Positions 1 through 5,766 of a stretch of 5,834 nt of DNA are shown one piece after another. Source of the stretch: an uncultured Saprospiraceae bacterium (GTDB taxonomy: Bacteria > Bacteroidota > Bacteroidia > Chitinophagales > Saprospiraceae); contig CALGLS010000146.1 in the NCBI GenBank assembly GCA_937959375.1, positions 1 to 5,834 of the forward strand, written 5' to 3'. Each line of letters starts with the position of its first letter. Positions within the stretch are counted from its first letter, which is position 1. The notes under the pieces are model-generated. The model did no database searches. It had not been told where the DNA came from and worked only from the letters and a program-made list of their open reading frames with translations. A program made the position numbers and the translations under genes.

Positions 1-1661
1 GCCAAGTCGCTAGTCCATTGAAACTGGTGCTTACCTGCAATAGTAAATTTGTTTTGCAACTCAGCTATTTTCACACCTAAAACATTTAGCAATTCTATTT
101 TTACGAAAGTAGATTCCTCTAAAACATAATCCATGGTAAAGGTTCCTTCAAAAGGATTTGGGAAAATAGTTACAGATAAATCATCAGAAATACTGGAGGT
201 ATTATTTGGTATTTCATTTATAAAAATGAGGACAAGATCATCGGTTTCATCGGTAGCCGTGATGTCAAGATCGCCGTCATTGTCGCGATCGTGAAGGATA
301 GCACAGGAAGCATTTCCAGTTGTTTCTAAAATAGAGTTAACAGAGAATGCACCCTGACCGTTATTTTCAAAAACAAGAAAATCTGCGCTACTGTAATTAC
401 TCGTAACAATATCTAGATCACCATCTCCGTCAAGATCACCTAAGTCGACAGCCAATGGAAATTCAGTGTTGGGATAGGTGTAAATAATTGGTAAACTTAG
501 GTTCCCATTTCCATCACCAAACAACACAGTCATATTATCACCAGTTGAATTCGCAGAAGCTACATCCGCATAACCATCACCATTTAAGTCGCCTGCTGCA
601 AGCATCCAAGGTTTGCCAGTTACCGCCCGTTTCGCAGATAAGGTAAAACCACCCGCTCCGTCTCCTAGGTAAATGGCTACTTCTTCTGAGTCGTAATACC
701 CCACAAACATGTCTGGAATCCCATCATGATTGACATCCGAAATAGCACAGGAATTTTCGCCATCTCCCGCGGGATCAACATCAAGTTCGGAGGAAGTGAA
801 TTGCCCCGTTCCGTCATTTACATAAATGGCAAGGTTGTTACCATCGCGATTGGTTGCTACAATGTCATCATTCCCATCGCCATCCAAATCAGTTACGATC
901 ACTCCGCGCAAAGCCTCGCCAACAAAATAGGTTTGATCCAAGACAAAGCTTCCGTTTCCATCGCCAAATAAAATGCGTACTTCTCCTATATCAACGGTGA
1001 CCACCACTAGGTCAATTTCTCCATCGCTATTAAAGTCAGCCCCTTCAGTTGGAGATGGCCTGTCTGATCCCATTGTTATGATTTCAAAATCATCAGAATA
1101 GTTTCCTGCTCCATCATTTAGCAAGATGCGTAAGTCGTCTGTATTCTCATTAACTACCGTCAAATCTGAGTAGCCATCATTATTCAAATCACCAGCATAG
1201 GCGCCGTAAGGTTGCACCAAGGTTTCTCCCGTCTGTCGCAATTCTATGGTTTGTATTAAACCTTGCTCCAAGGTTCCGTTAGGACTCGTTGCTATCCAAA
1301 AATTCCAGGAATAGACTTGTTCCATATTTTCGCCATTCACGCCTTTCAGACCTTTGCTAATCGTAACCGTCACCCACTCTCCTGCTGAATACACCAACTC
1401 TGGAATCAACTCAACCGTTTGGTCATTATTACTCATCGAAAAAGCTACAGGCATTGGCCCTGACCATCTTCCAAATACTTTAAAAGTACCATAATCTATC
1501 GTACTCAAATCCAATGCCTGATCAAAAGTAACGTAGATGCTTGCGTCATCTGCTACCGTGATGGCTTGGTTGGCAGGAAAGACATTTGTGACGATGGGGC
1601 CTTGTGCAAATAGGAAGGTGGTGAAGATAATTAGGAGTAGACTTAAGGAGAATTTCTTCAT
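1..1661 (-). CDS. Secreted FG-GAP/VCBS seven-repeat beta-propeller protein with T9SS sorting domain (3' end cut by window)
   Basis: Reading from ATG at 1661 to the left edge gives 553 residues with no stop. Residues 1-19 form a signal peptide (MKK, hydrophobic core, LFA before Gln20). Residues about 22-124 resemble a Big_5/SbsA-type Ig-like domain (VFPAN start, FDQALDLSTID, closing YSWNFW). Seven FG-GAP/VCBS repeats follow, each with a calcium-loop motif of the type DLNNDG or DLDGDG, starting at Asp158, 209, 258, 309, 358, 409 and 458. Six of the loops are followed by a strand and turn such as ILFGDGNGSF. Seven repeats fit one seven-bladed propeller. From about residue 495 a T9SS type A sorting domain begins (FPNPF at 500-504, then VKIELLNVLG and a Trp at 549); roughly 20 residues are missing beyond the window. 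The product is probably secreted or surface-attached, and its ligand is unknown. It lies 104 bp downstream of the CHAT-TPR gene on the same strand. The leader shows no Shine-Dalgarno sequence. Confidence 0.93.
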   Translation of the reverse strand, partial: MKKFSLSLLLIIFTTFLFAQGPIVTNVFPANQAITVADDASIYVTFDQALDLSTIDYGTFKVFGRWSGPMPVAFSMSNNDQTVELIPELVYSAGEWVTVTISKGLKGVNGENMEQVYSWNFWIATSPNGTLEQGLIQTIELRQTGETLVQPYGAYAGDLNNDGYSDLTVVNENTDDLRILLNDGAGNYSDDFEIITMGSDRPSPTEGADFNSDGEIDLVVVTVDIGEVRILFGDGNGSFVLDQTYFVGEALRGVIVTDLDGDGNDDIVATNRDGNNLAIYVNDGTGQFTSSELDVDPAGDGENSCAISDVNHDGIPDMFVGYYDSEEVAIYLGDGAGGFTLSAKRAVTGKPWMLAAGDLNGDGYADVASANSTGDNMTVLFGDGNGNLSLPIIYTYPNTEFPLAVDLGDLDGDGDLDIVTSNYSSADFLVFENNGQGAFSVNSILETTGNASCAILHDRDNDGDLDITATDETDDLVLIFINEIPNNTSSISDDLSVTIFPNPFEGTFTMDYVLEESTFVKIELLNVLGVKIAELQNKFTIAGKHQFQWTSDL

Positions 1662-1765
1662 GATGTTAGTTATTGGATGCTGTAGTGTTTTGTAAATTTC
1701 AACTCGTTTTATTTTAGAAGTTGTTTAAAACCAAAGTCGAAGATACAATTAATCCCCAAGCGTAT
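1662..1765. other. Spacer between CHAT-TPR gene and propeller gene
   Basis: This 104-bp AT-rich spacer separates two minus-strand genes. A weak inverted repeat, AGATAC at 1741-1746 and GTATCT at 1762-1767, overlaps the TAG stop of the upstream gene with a 15-nt loop. No T-run follows it in the direction of transcription, so it is not a convincing intrinsic terminator. On the minus strand TATCTTCG (near 1738-1745) matches the Bacteroidota -7 consensus TAnnTTTG at seven of eight positions, but I see no suitably placed -33 TTTG. The propeller gene could be read through from upstream or have its own weak promoter. Confidence 0.5.
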
Positions 1766-4552
1766 CTACTCCACCCCAATCAAAATAAACCCACTCCACT
1801 TTCGCGGATGAGCAGTTTTTTCCTTCTTTATCATCTTCAGTTTTGCCTTGCGTAAAGCCTTGCTGTAGGTATCGCCATTAAGGATGTTGTCATAAAATTT
1901 GATCATGAGTGTTTTGGTGTAACTGTCGTAAACCTTCCACATAGAACAAACCATATTGCTAGCACCAGCGTATAAAAAGCCTCGAGTTAACGACATTAGA
2001 CCTTCTCCTTCTACGTATTTCCCTACACCACTTTCGCAACTACTGAGCACTAAGAGATCAGCGTTTACATTTAGCAAAAATGTTTCGGGTGCATGGAGTA
2101 TGCCGTCTTGGTTGTTTTTGCTGTTTTCGTAATTAGCGAAGATGACGCCGGACAAACGAGGGTTGATCGGATCAGCATAACTGTGAGAAGCGACATGCAC
2201 GTAAGTATAATGTGGAACTTCTCTTTTAAAGGCTTCCTCAGTAGCTTCTTGATGCAATAGAGCTTTGCTGTCTTTTCGTTTCTTGGCAAAACGCTTGGCG
2301 ATACCGAGTATCTCTTCTTGTGAATTTAAAAGTGGGCGCAACTCATCGCCATACATTGCAGATCCACGCATACTATTTGCATTATTCTCAAATGAATCTT
2401 CCAATACATAATCGCGACTGTCCCAAACATAACCAGCGGTTTCATCTGAATTGAAGACTGGTGCGAGACCTAAAAAATTTGCTTCTCTCTCTGGTCGTTC
2501 ATTTCGTTTTAGGGTAGCACGATAAAACAGGTCCGCCGAATAATGATAAGTGATTGCAAAGTCTTTAATCAAATAATCCAATTTAGAATATCGGATATTT
2601 CCTACTGCTTTAGTTTTAGTCACTGCTTCAAAAGGCAGATAACACAACTCGCCATGAGGAATAATGATTAGATGTTTTTTGCGTTTGATAAATTCTTTCA
2701 TCGGGTAAATCAACTTACCGTACATACGATTACTAAAGTGCGCAAATTCTTCTTTTTGCATGCGCTTGATCGCTGCTAATTGTGCTCCTACTCCTTCTTT
2801 CAAAGAAACGGGTGCAAAATCTTTTGTCAATTGTCGACTTACTTCTCCTCCTATTTTTTCAAAAATCTTCAACTTCTCTTTTTCAAAATCAAAAGATTTA
2901 TCTCGCTTCTTTTTATCGTAGCCTTCCATGATTGAATCTTGCGGAAATGCAAAGGCAGTCATACTGTTGTTGCTCAAACCAAAAATGTAATACAAATCTG
3001 TTCCGAGATAATAGGACAGGATCACCGACTCGTTGTCAAGCTGTTCTTGTATCGCAGCGATATCTGTTCTAGATTGTTCAAAACGATTTTTAAAATAATC
3101 TGGATATTTCTGTTCAACAGAACGCACAAAGTTTGCATAATCGTTTTTTGCGCTAAGCAAATCCTCACGAAGTTGTCTATTTTCATAATCATCTGAAAGC
3201 TGCACTTCGTAACTAGAAACGGCTGCTTGTAAAGTTTTTGCTTCAGCTACTAAGTCTTCCGAATTGGGCAATTGATCAAAAGCATTCAGTCGAAGCATCA
3301 TCTGTTTGAGAATACTCGCTTTAGATCTTTCACTTAATAAAAAAGCTTTTTCGATCCAGGTGTTATCGCCTGTTGCATAGCTGAGTTGGTAGGCCGCTTG
3401 AATACCTGTTTCATAGACATCAACATTTTGCTGTAGCAAAACCATCTGACTACTTTCTCCTTGAATTCTATTCAACCAGTTTTCAAAAATAGAAGCTGCT
3501 TTTTCGCTTGCCTCATATCCTTTTTCTAAATCAGATTTTGCTTTTGTGTCTTTATAAATTTTCATGGCAATCTTTGCATCAAGACTATACAAATGTGCCA
3601 ATAAAGGTTTGTCCATAAAGATCGCCTCTCCGTTAATCGCTTGCCCCGCACCTTTAGTTTTCCAATCTGGCGCCACCTTATCCAATGCTGCTTGAACGAC
3701 TTTTCTCGCCTGTTCTTTTTCAGAACGATAAAGATATATTTCTGCTATATTCGACCAACAACGAATGCTTTCTGGATGCGCAGTTCCCCAAACTTGCTTG
3801 CTTACCTCACTTGCAAATTTGTAATGCTGCAAAGCGATGGTATCTTTTTCATAATAGTAAAAATTCAAAGCCCCCAGTGCGTTGTGAATGGCGATTCTTC
3901 TTGGGTTGACATTGGTACTGTCTACCGTTTGATCAAGGTATAGTGCTTTTAAAAAAGACTCTTTCGCAAGATCAAATTTATTTTCTGCTAGTTCAATTTT
4001 CCCTATTTGCAACCAGTTATTTACCAAATATTCGTGTGGCTCATCGTAAACTGTTTTGAAAGTTTCTTGTGAGTTTTGGTAAAACTTTTTTGCTTGCTTG
4101 AGGCGATTCATTTTTGCGCAAGTCAATCCTAAATAGCCATACAACAAGCCCGTAAAAGCTTCATCTTCATGTGGTAAGTCAAGTGCATAAAGATAATGAT
4201 CCAGTGCTTTTTCGTATTGCTGTTTACGCAACTCGATTGTCCCCATGCGCATGAAATTATCTGCTACGAATTCGTAGTTAAGTTTTTCTTTTATTTTTAA
4301 AGAAAGCTTATTGTATTTTTCTGCTTGCGCAAAATCTTGTAATTGAAGAAAGGAATAACTCAATAGATAAGCGGCCTCTGCCATCTCAAAGTCTTGACGC
4401 GATTTGTTGTCTACCAATTCTTGTAGTAATAACTGGGCAGGTTTGAACTGGCTACTGCTGAGGAGTAACTTGGCATCCGTCAAATCGGTTTGGGCTACCG
4501 TGTTTTGTAAACCCAAAAAAAGAAAAAAGATAAACGGCAGTTTTTTGATCAT
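1766..4552 (-). CDS. Exported TPR-CHAT protein (CHAT domain, caspase-like peptidase family)
   Basis: The 928-residue protein starts at ATG 4552. A signal peptide (MIKK, hydrophobic core, likely cut between Ala20 and Gln21) predicts export, and no later membrane helix is evident. Residues about 55-295 contain around six TPR-like helical pairs (for example 60-88, 97-126, 136-164, 177-207, 221-250, 262-292), a protein-binding scaffold. A helical linker follows, with the SERSK motif at 407-411 that often precedes CHAT domains. The CHAT domain covers about 610-927: IIIPHGEL around His633, HVASHS with the predicted catalytic His790, and LSSCESG with the predicted nucleophile Cys839, then GEGLMSLTRGFLYAGA and a SMWKVYD segment. 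CHAT domains belong to the caspase/gingipain clan (C14/C25). With both residues present the enzyme could be active, but substrate and trigger are unknown. Similar TPR-CHAT proteins are common in Bacteroidota and usually uncharacterised. The leader is A-rich without a Shine-Dalgarno sequence. Confidence 0.94.
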   Translation of the reverse strand: MIKKLPFIFFLFLGLQNTVAQTDLTDAKLLLSSSQFKPAQLLLQELVDNKSRQDFEMAEAAYLLSYSFLQLQDFAQAEKYNKLSLKIKEKLNYEFVADNFMRMGTIELRKQQYEKALDHYLYALDLPHEDEAFTGLLYGYLGLTCAKMNRLKQAKKFYQNSQETFKTVYDEPHEYLVNNWLQIGKIELAENKFDLAKESFLKALYLDQTVDSTNVNPRRIAIHNALGALNFYYYEKDTIALQHYKFASEVSKQVWGTAHPESIRCWSNIAEIYLYRSEKEQARKVVQAALDKVAPDWKTKGAGQAINGEAIFMDKPLLAHLYSLDAKIAMKIYKDTKAKSDLEKGYEASEKAASIFENWLNRIQGESSQMVLLQQNVDVYETGIQAAYQLSYATGDNTWIEKAFLLSERSKASILKQMMLRLNAFDQLPNSEDLVAEAKTLQAAVSSYEVQLSDDYENRQLREDLLSAKNDYANFVRSVEQKYPDYFKNRFEQSRTDIAAIQEQLDNESVILSYYLGTDLYYIFGLSNNSMTAFAFPQDSIMEGYDKKKRDKSFDFEKEKLKIFEKIGGEVSRQLTKDFAPVSLKEGVGAQLAAIKRMQKEEFAHFSNRMYGKLIYPMKEFIKRKKHLIIIPHGELCYLPFEAVTKTKAVGNIRYSKLDYLIKDFAITYHYSADLFYRATLKRNERPEREANFLGLAPVFNSDETAGYVWDSRDYVLEDSFENNANSMRGSAMYGDELRPLLNSQEEILGIAKRFAKKRKDSKALLHQEATEEAFKREVPHYTYVHVASHSYADPINPRLSGVIFANYENSKNNQDGILHAPETFLLNVNADLLVLSSCESGVGKYVEGEGLMSLTRGFLYAGASNMVCSMWKVYDSYTKTLMIKFYDNILNGDTYSKALRKAKLKMIKKEKTAHPRKWSGFILIGVE

Positions 4553-4589
4553 AGTCTATGCTTTGTTTTGTGAGGCTGTTTTCGTTTGG

Positions 4590-4603
4590 ATCGCTAAAGC
4601 GAT
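4590..4603. repeat. Small inverted repeat in the CHAT-TPR leader
   Basis: ATCGCT and AGCGAT are separated by AA, giving a 6-bp inverted repeat 38 bp upstream of the CHAT-TPR start codon. In RNA it could form a five-pair stem with a four-base loop. It might be an operator or a leader hairpin, but it is short enough to arise by chance. Confidence 0.35.
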
Positions 4604-4617
4604 TTAAAATTTAATCA

Positions 4618-4647
4618 GACGCGGATTTGCACAGATTGAGCGGATAA
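4618..4647. repeat. Three-unit 10-bp quasi-tandem repeat
   Basis: Three adjacent decamers read GACGCGGATT, TGCACAGATT and GAGCGGATAA on the plus strand; on the minus strand they share the pattern AATCYGYGNN or close to it. They lie 66 bp upstream of the CHAT-TPR start. The wording resembles decameric intergenic repeats I recall from environmental bacterial genomes, but that is memory, not a search result. A promoter or regulator-site role is possible and unproven. Confidence 0.45.
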
Positions 4648-4724
4648 TGGACTGATTTTTTCTGTAATCGTAAATTTATGTTTTTAGTTAATCTGAGCCC
4701 TGTGGTATTATTAGCAATTTTCAA

Positions 4725-4748
4725 ATTCAAGCTCAAGCTCAAGCTCAA
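4725..4748. repeat. GCTCAA hexanucleotide tandem repeat
   Basis: Three exact GCTCAA copies (4731-4748) follow a degenerate copy ATTCAA (4725-4730). On the minus strand this reads TTGAGC three times. It is the first of several six-base-period arrays in this spacer. Copy number in such arrays can change by slippage, so it may vary between strains. Confidence 0.8.
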
Positions 4749-4783
4749 TTTTCTCTCGACCGCAGTATCGCGTTAGTGGGTAA

Positions 4784-4936
4784 TTCCCATTCCCACCTAT
4801 CCTATCGGCTAGGCAAGTTCCAATTCCTATTCAAACACGTTAGATGGCCATTCTAATCTTGCCTGGCGGCCTGTCTAGCTAGCCAGATAGACCAGACAGG
4901 TTCTAACTCTAATTCTAATTCCCATTCCCATTCTAA
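4784..4936. repeat. Degenerate TTCNNA hexamer arrays with a 14-bp direct repeat
   Basis: Hexamers of the form TTCNNA occur in clusters: TTCCCA twice (4784-4795), TTCCAA-TTCCTA-TTCAAA (4818-4835), TTCTAA (4851-4856), and six units at 4901-4936 (TTCTAA, CTCTAA, TTCTAA, TTCCCA, TTCCCA, TTCTAA). A 14-bp segment AATTCCCATTCCCA occurs identically at 4782-4795 and 4917-4930. The last array runs into the TAG stop codon of the glycosylase gene. An inverted repeat, AGGCAAG 4811-4817 and CTTGCCT 4858-4864, brackets the middle cluster. No coding sense is apparent. Confidence 0.75.
4870..4900 (-). terminator. Hairpin downstream of the glycosylase gene, possible terminator or repeat module
   Basis: CCTGTCT (4870-4876) and AGACAGG (4894-4900) form a perfect 7-bp stem around a 17-nt loop that contains the palindrome GCTAGC. 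It lies 33 bp past the glycosylase stop in the direction of transcription. No U-run follows on the minus strand, so intrinsic termination is doubtful. It may instead be a copy of an interspersed palindromic repeat. Confidence 0.35.
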
Positions 4937-5541
4937 CCCTTTCCCCCGTCAATCCACCGCCAAAGATAAAGACAAGCCGTAGACCGATAAGGGCTCCAAG
5001 CTTCCGAAATTTTCAAAATACGTTTCGTCAATTGCTTTCCTTTACTTCGCAATCGATAACGCTTGATGATGGCATTATTAATTCCTAGATCATTCGTTGG
5101 AAAAACATCTGGTCGTTTTAGCGTAGACATCAATAGCATCTGTACCGTCCACACTCCAACGCCTTTGATTGTTGTTAGCATCTCAATGATTTCTTCATCG
5201 GACAATTTTTTCCAATCCGTATTTTTTAGTTTATGGTCAATCCAAAAGTTAGCCACATTTTGAATGTAGGACCCTTTCTGCCTCGACAGTCCAACTGCTC
5301 TTAATTCCTCTTCCGAAAATTTAATCAAACGCTTTGCTTCGGGATACCCGTTTTTAAAAAGACCTAAAAATCGACCGTGAATAGTTCCTGCAGCCTTACC
5401 TGAAAGCTGTTGATAAACAATGGCTCGAATCAAGGCCGCATAGGCATCTCCGTCTGACCGACTCCGCTTAATTTTTGTCGTCTCAATAATCTCTTTAAAT
5501 AGTGGATCTTGACTAAGGTGTGCAATTGCTTTTTTACTCAT
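4933..5541 (-). CDS. DNA-3-methyladenine glycosylase II-like protein (HhH-GPD, AlkA type)
   Basis: The 202-residue product is predicted to excise alkylated purines such as 3-methyladenine as the first step of base-excision repair in the cytoplasm. The HhH-GPD fold is shown by AIVYQQLSGKAAG near the N-terminus (about residues 39-51), the helix-hairpin-helix LTTIKGVGVWT (residues 122-132), and VFPTNDLGI, in which Asp151 aligns with the catalytic Asp of AlkA (D238). At 202 residues it lacks the extra N-terminal domain of the 282-residue E. coli AlkA and matches the short form common in many bacteria. I chose ATG at 5541; an in-frame TTG at 5568 would add nine residues but lies inside the 9-bp duplication flanking the inserted element. 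The start has only an A-rich leader. The stop codon sits in a hexamer array. Assignment to AlkA type is secure; exact substrate range is not. Confidence 0.92.
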   Translation of the reverse strand: MSKKAIAHLSQDPLFKEIIETTKIKRSRSDGDAYAALIRAIVYQQLSGKAAGTIHGRFLGLFKNGYPEAKRLIKFSEEELRAVGLSRQKGSYIQNVANFWIDHKLKNTDWKKLSDEEIIEMLTTIKGVGVWTVQMLLMSTLKRPDVFPTNDLGINNAIIKRYRLRSKGKQLTKRILKISEAWSPYRSTACLYLWRWIDGGKG

Positions 5542-5560
5542 AAAGTTTGTTTTTTGAAAT

Positions 5561-5569
5561 AGCTTCAAG
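5561..5569. repeat. Target-site duplication, left copy (AGCTTCAAG)
   Basis: AGCTTCAAG here is identical to 5685-5693. The two copies abut exactly the outer GGG/CCC ends of the palindromic element, as expected for a 9-bp duplication made on insertion. This copy lies 19 bp upstream of the glycosylase ATG. Confidence 0.75.
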
Positions 5570-5684
5570 GGGTCTAAGTGATTTCATTTGGTTAAGATTC
5601 TGAATGAATGGACGTTTACTAAACTTTTAAAGTTTAGTAAACGTTGTCTATGGCTTATTCTGACCAAACAAAATCACTTAGCCC
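5570..5684. mobile_element. 115-bp MITE-like element
   Basis: The element has no coding capacity. Its ends form an imperfect terminal inverted repeat: the left end begins GGGTCTAAGTGATTT and the reverse complement of the right end begins GGGCTAAGTGATTT. Similarity continues for about 24 bp with one single-base gap and two internal mismatches (CA versus TG) before a shared TTTGGT. The centre is a perfect 33-bp inverted repeat (5612-5644). Perfect 9-bp direct repeats (5561-5569, 5685-5693) flank it. This combination is that of a non-autonomous transposable element. The mobilising transposase family cannot be named from here; several families make 8-9 bp duplications. It sits in the leader of the glycosylase gene and lengthens it, or separates it from its promoter. 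Confidence 0.75.
5612..5644. repeat. Perfect 33-bp inverted repeat at the core of the element
   Basis: The 16-bp arms (left arm beginning ACGTTTACTAAACT) mirror perfectly around T5628. The stem is AT-rich and no U-run follows on either strand, so it is not a typical terminator. In a transcript of the glycosylase gene it would fold into a stable hairpin in the leader. Confidence 0.9.
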
Positions 5685-5693
5685 AGCTTCAAG
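5685..5693. repeat. Target-site duplication, right copy (AGCTTCAAG)
   Basis: This is an exact copy of 5561-5569 that directly abuts the CCC end of the palindromic element. Removing the element and one copy would restore a continuous leader for the glycosylase gene. Confidence 0.75.
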
Positions 5694-5697
5694 ATAT

Positions 5698-5705
5698 CAA
5701 AAATA
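5698..5705 (-). promoter_or_regulatory. Candidate -7 promoter box for the glycosylase gene
   Basis: On the minus strand TATTTTTG fits the Bacteroidota -7 consensus TAnnTTTG. There is no clear TTTG about 20 bp upstream; TTCTGG is the nearest approximation. If used, transcription would start at about the right-hand duplication, and the element would lie wholly within the transcribed leader. Confidence 0.3.
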
Positions 5706-5714
5706 GTTTAGACT

Positions 5715-5726
5715 CGTGTATACACG
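5715..5726. promoter_or_regulatory. 12-bp perfect palindrome, possible operator
   Basis: CGTGTATACACG is a perfect palindrome 10 bp upstream of the candidate -7 box, where a regulator would overlap the promoter spacer. No regulator gene is in the window, and the site may be accidental. Confidence 0.3.
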
Positions 5727-5766
5727 CCAGAAGAGTACTTCGGACTTCCGTTTTCGGTCCTCTATC

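Larger units (their letters stand above)
4553..4932. other. 380-bp non-coding spacer with several repeat types
   Basis: No credible gene is present here. From the CHAT-TPR start outward the spacer holds a small inverted repeat (ATCGCT 4590-4595, AGCGAT 4598-4603) in the presumed leader of the CHAT-TPR gene, a 10-bp quasi-repeat (4618-4647), a GCTCAA array (4725-4748), a region of TTCNNA hexamers (4784-4936) and a hairpin (4870-4900). No perfect TAnnTTTG promoter element was found for the CHAT-TPR gene in this stretch. Confidence 0.6.

Noticed and set aside
726..971. Plus-strand open frame of 81 codons.
   Set aside because: It lies wholly antisense to the propeller gene in the same codon phase, and its openness follows from the Asp/Gly-rich repeat codons. 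The protein has no recognisable features.
2071..2289. Minus-strand 72-codon frame overlapping the CHAT domain.
   Set aside because: It is an alternative frame within the catalytic region of the CHAT domain, with no independent support.
2939..3943. Several plus-strand open frames (2939-3196, 3641-3943, 3685-3909) inside the CHAT-TPR gene.
   Set aside because: They are antisense shadows of a well-supported 928-residue gene and show no domain or start signal of their own.
1766..4552. TPR-CHAT gene as the protease partner of a type III-E CRISPR (Craspase) system.
   Set aside because: The protein has a signal peptide, and no gRAMP/Cas7-11 gene or CRISPR array is nearby.
4404..4607. Plus-strand open frame of 67 codons across the CHAT-TPR start and spacer.
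   Set aside because: Most of it is antisense to the signal peptide and first TPR region, with no recognisable product.
4725..4936. Possible CRISPR-like array in the repeat-rich spacer.
   Set aside because: The units are six bases long, degenerate and largely contiguous, without regular 20-40 bp spacers, and no cas genes are present.
5063..5263. Plus-strand open frame of 66 codons inside the glycosylase gene.
   Set aside because: It is antisense to the conserved HhH-GPD core.
5612..5644. The 33-bp palindrome as a bidirectional intrinsic terminator.
   Set aside because: The stem is AT-rich and no T-run follows on either side. The outer inverted repeats and 9-bp duplications are better explained by a mobile element.
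5735..5762. Bulged hairpin around GGA, CCG-TTTT-CGG, TCC just past the right-hand partial gene.
   Set aside because: The stems are only three pairs each with a bulge, and no T-run follows on the minus strand; too weak to call a terminator.
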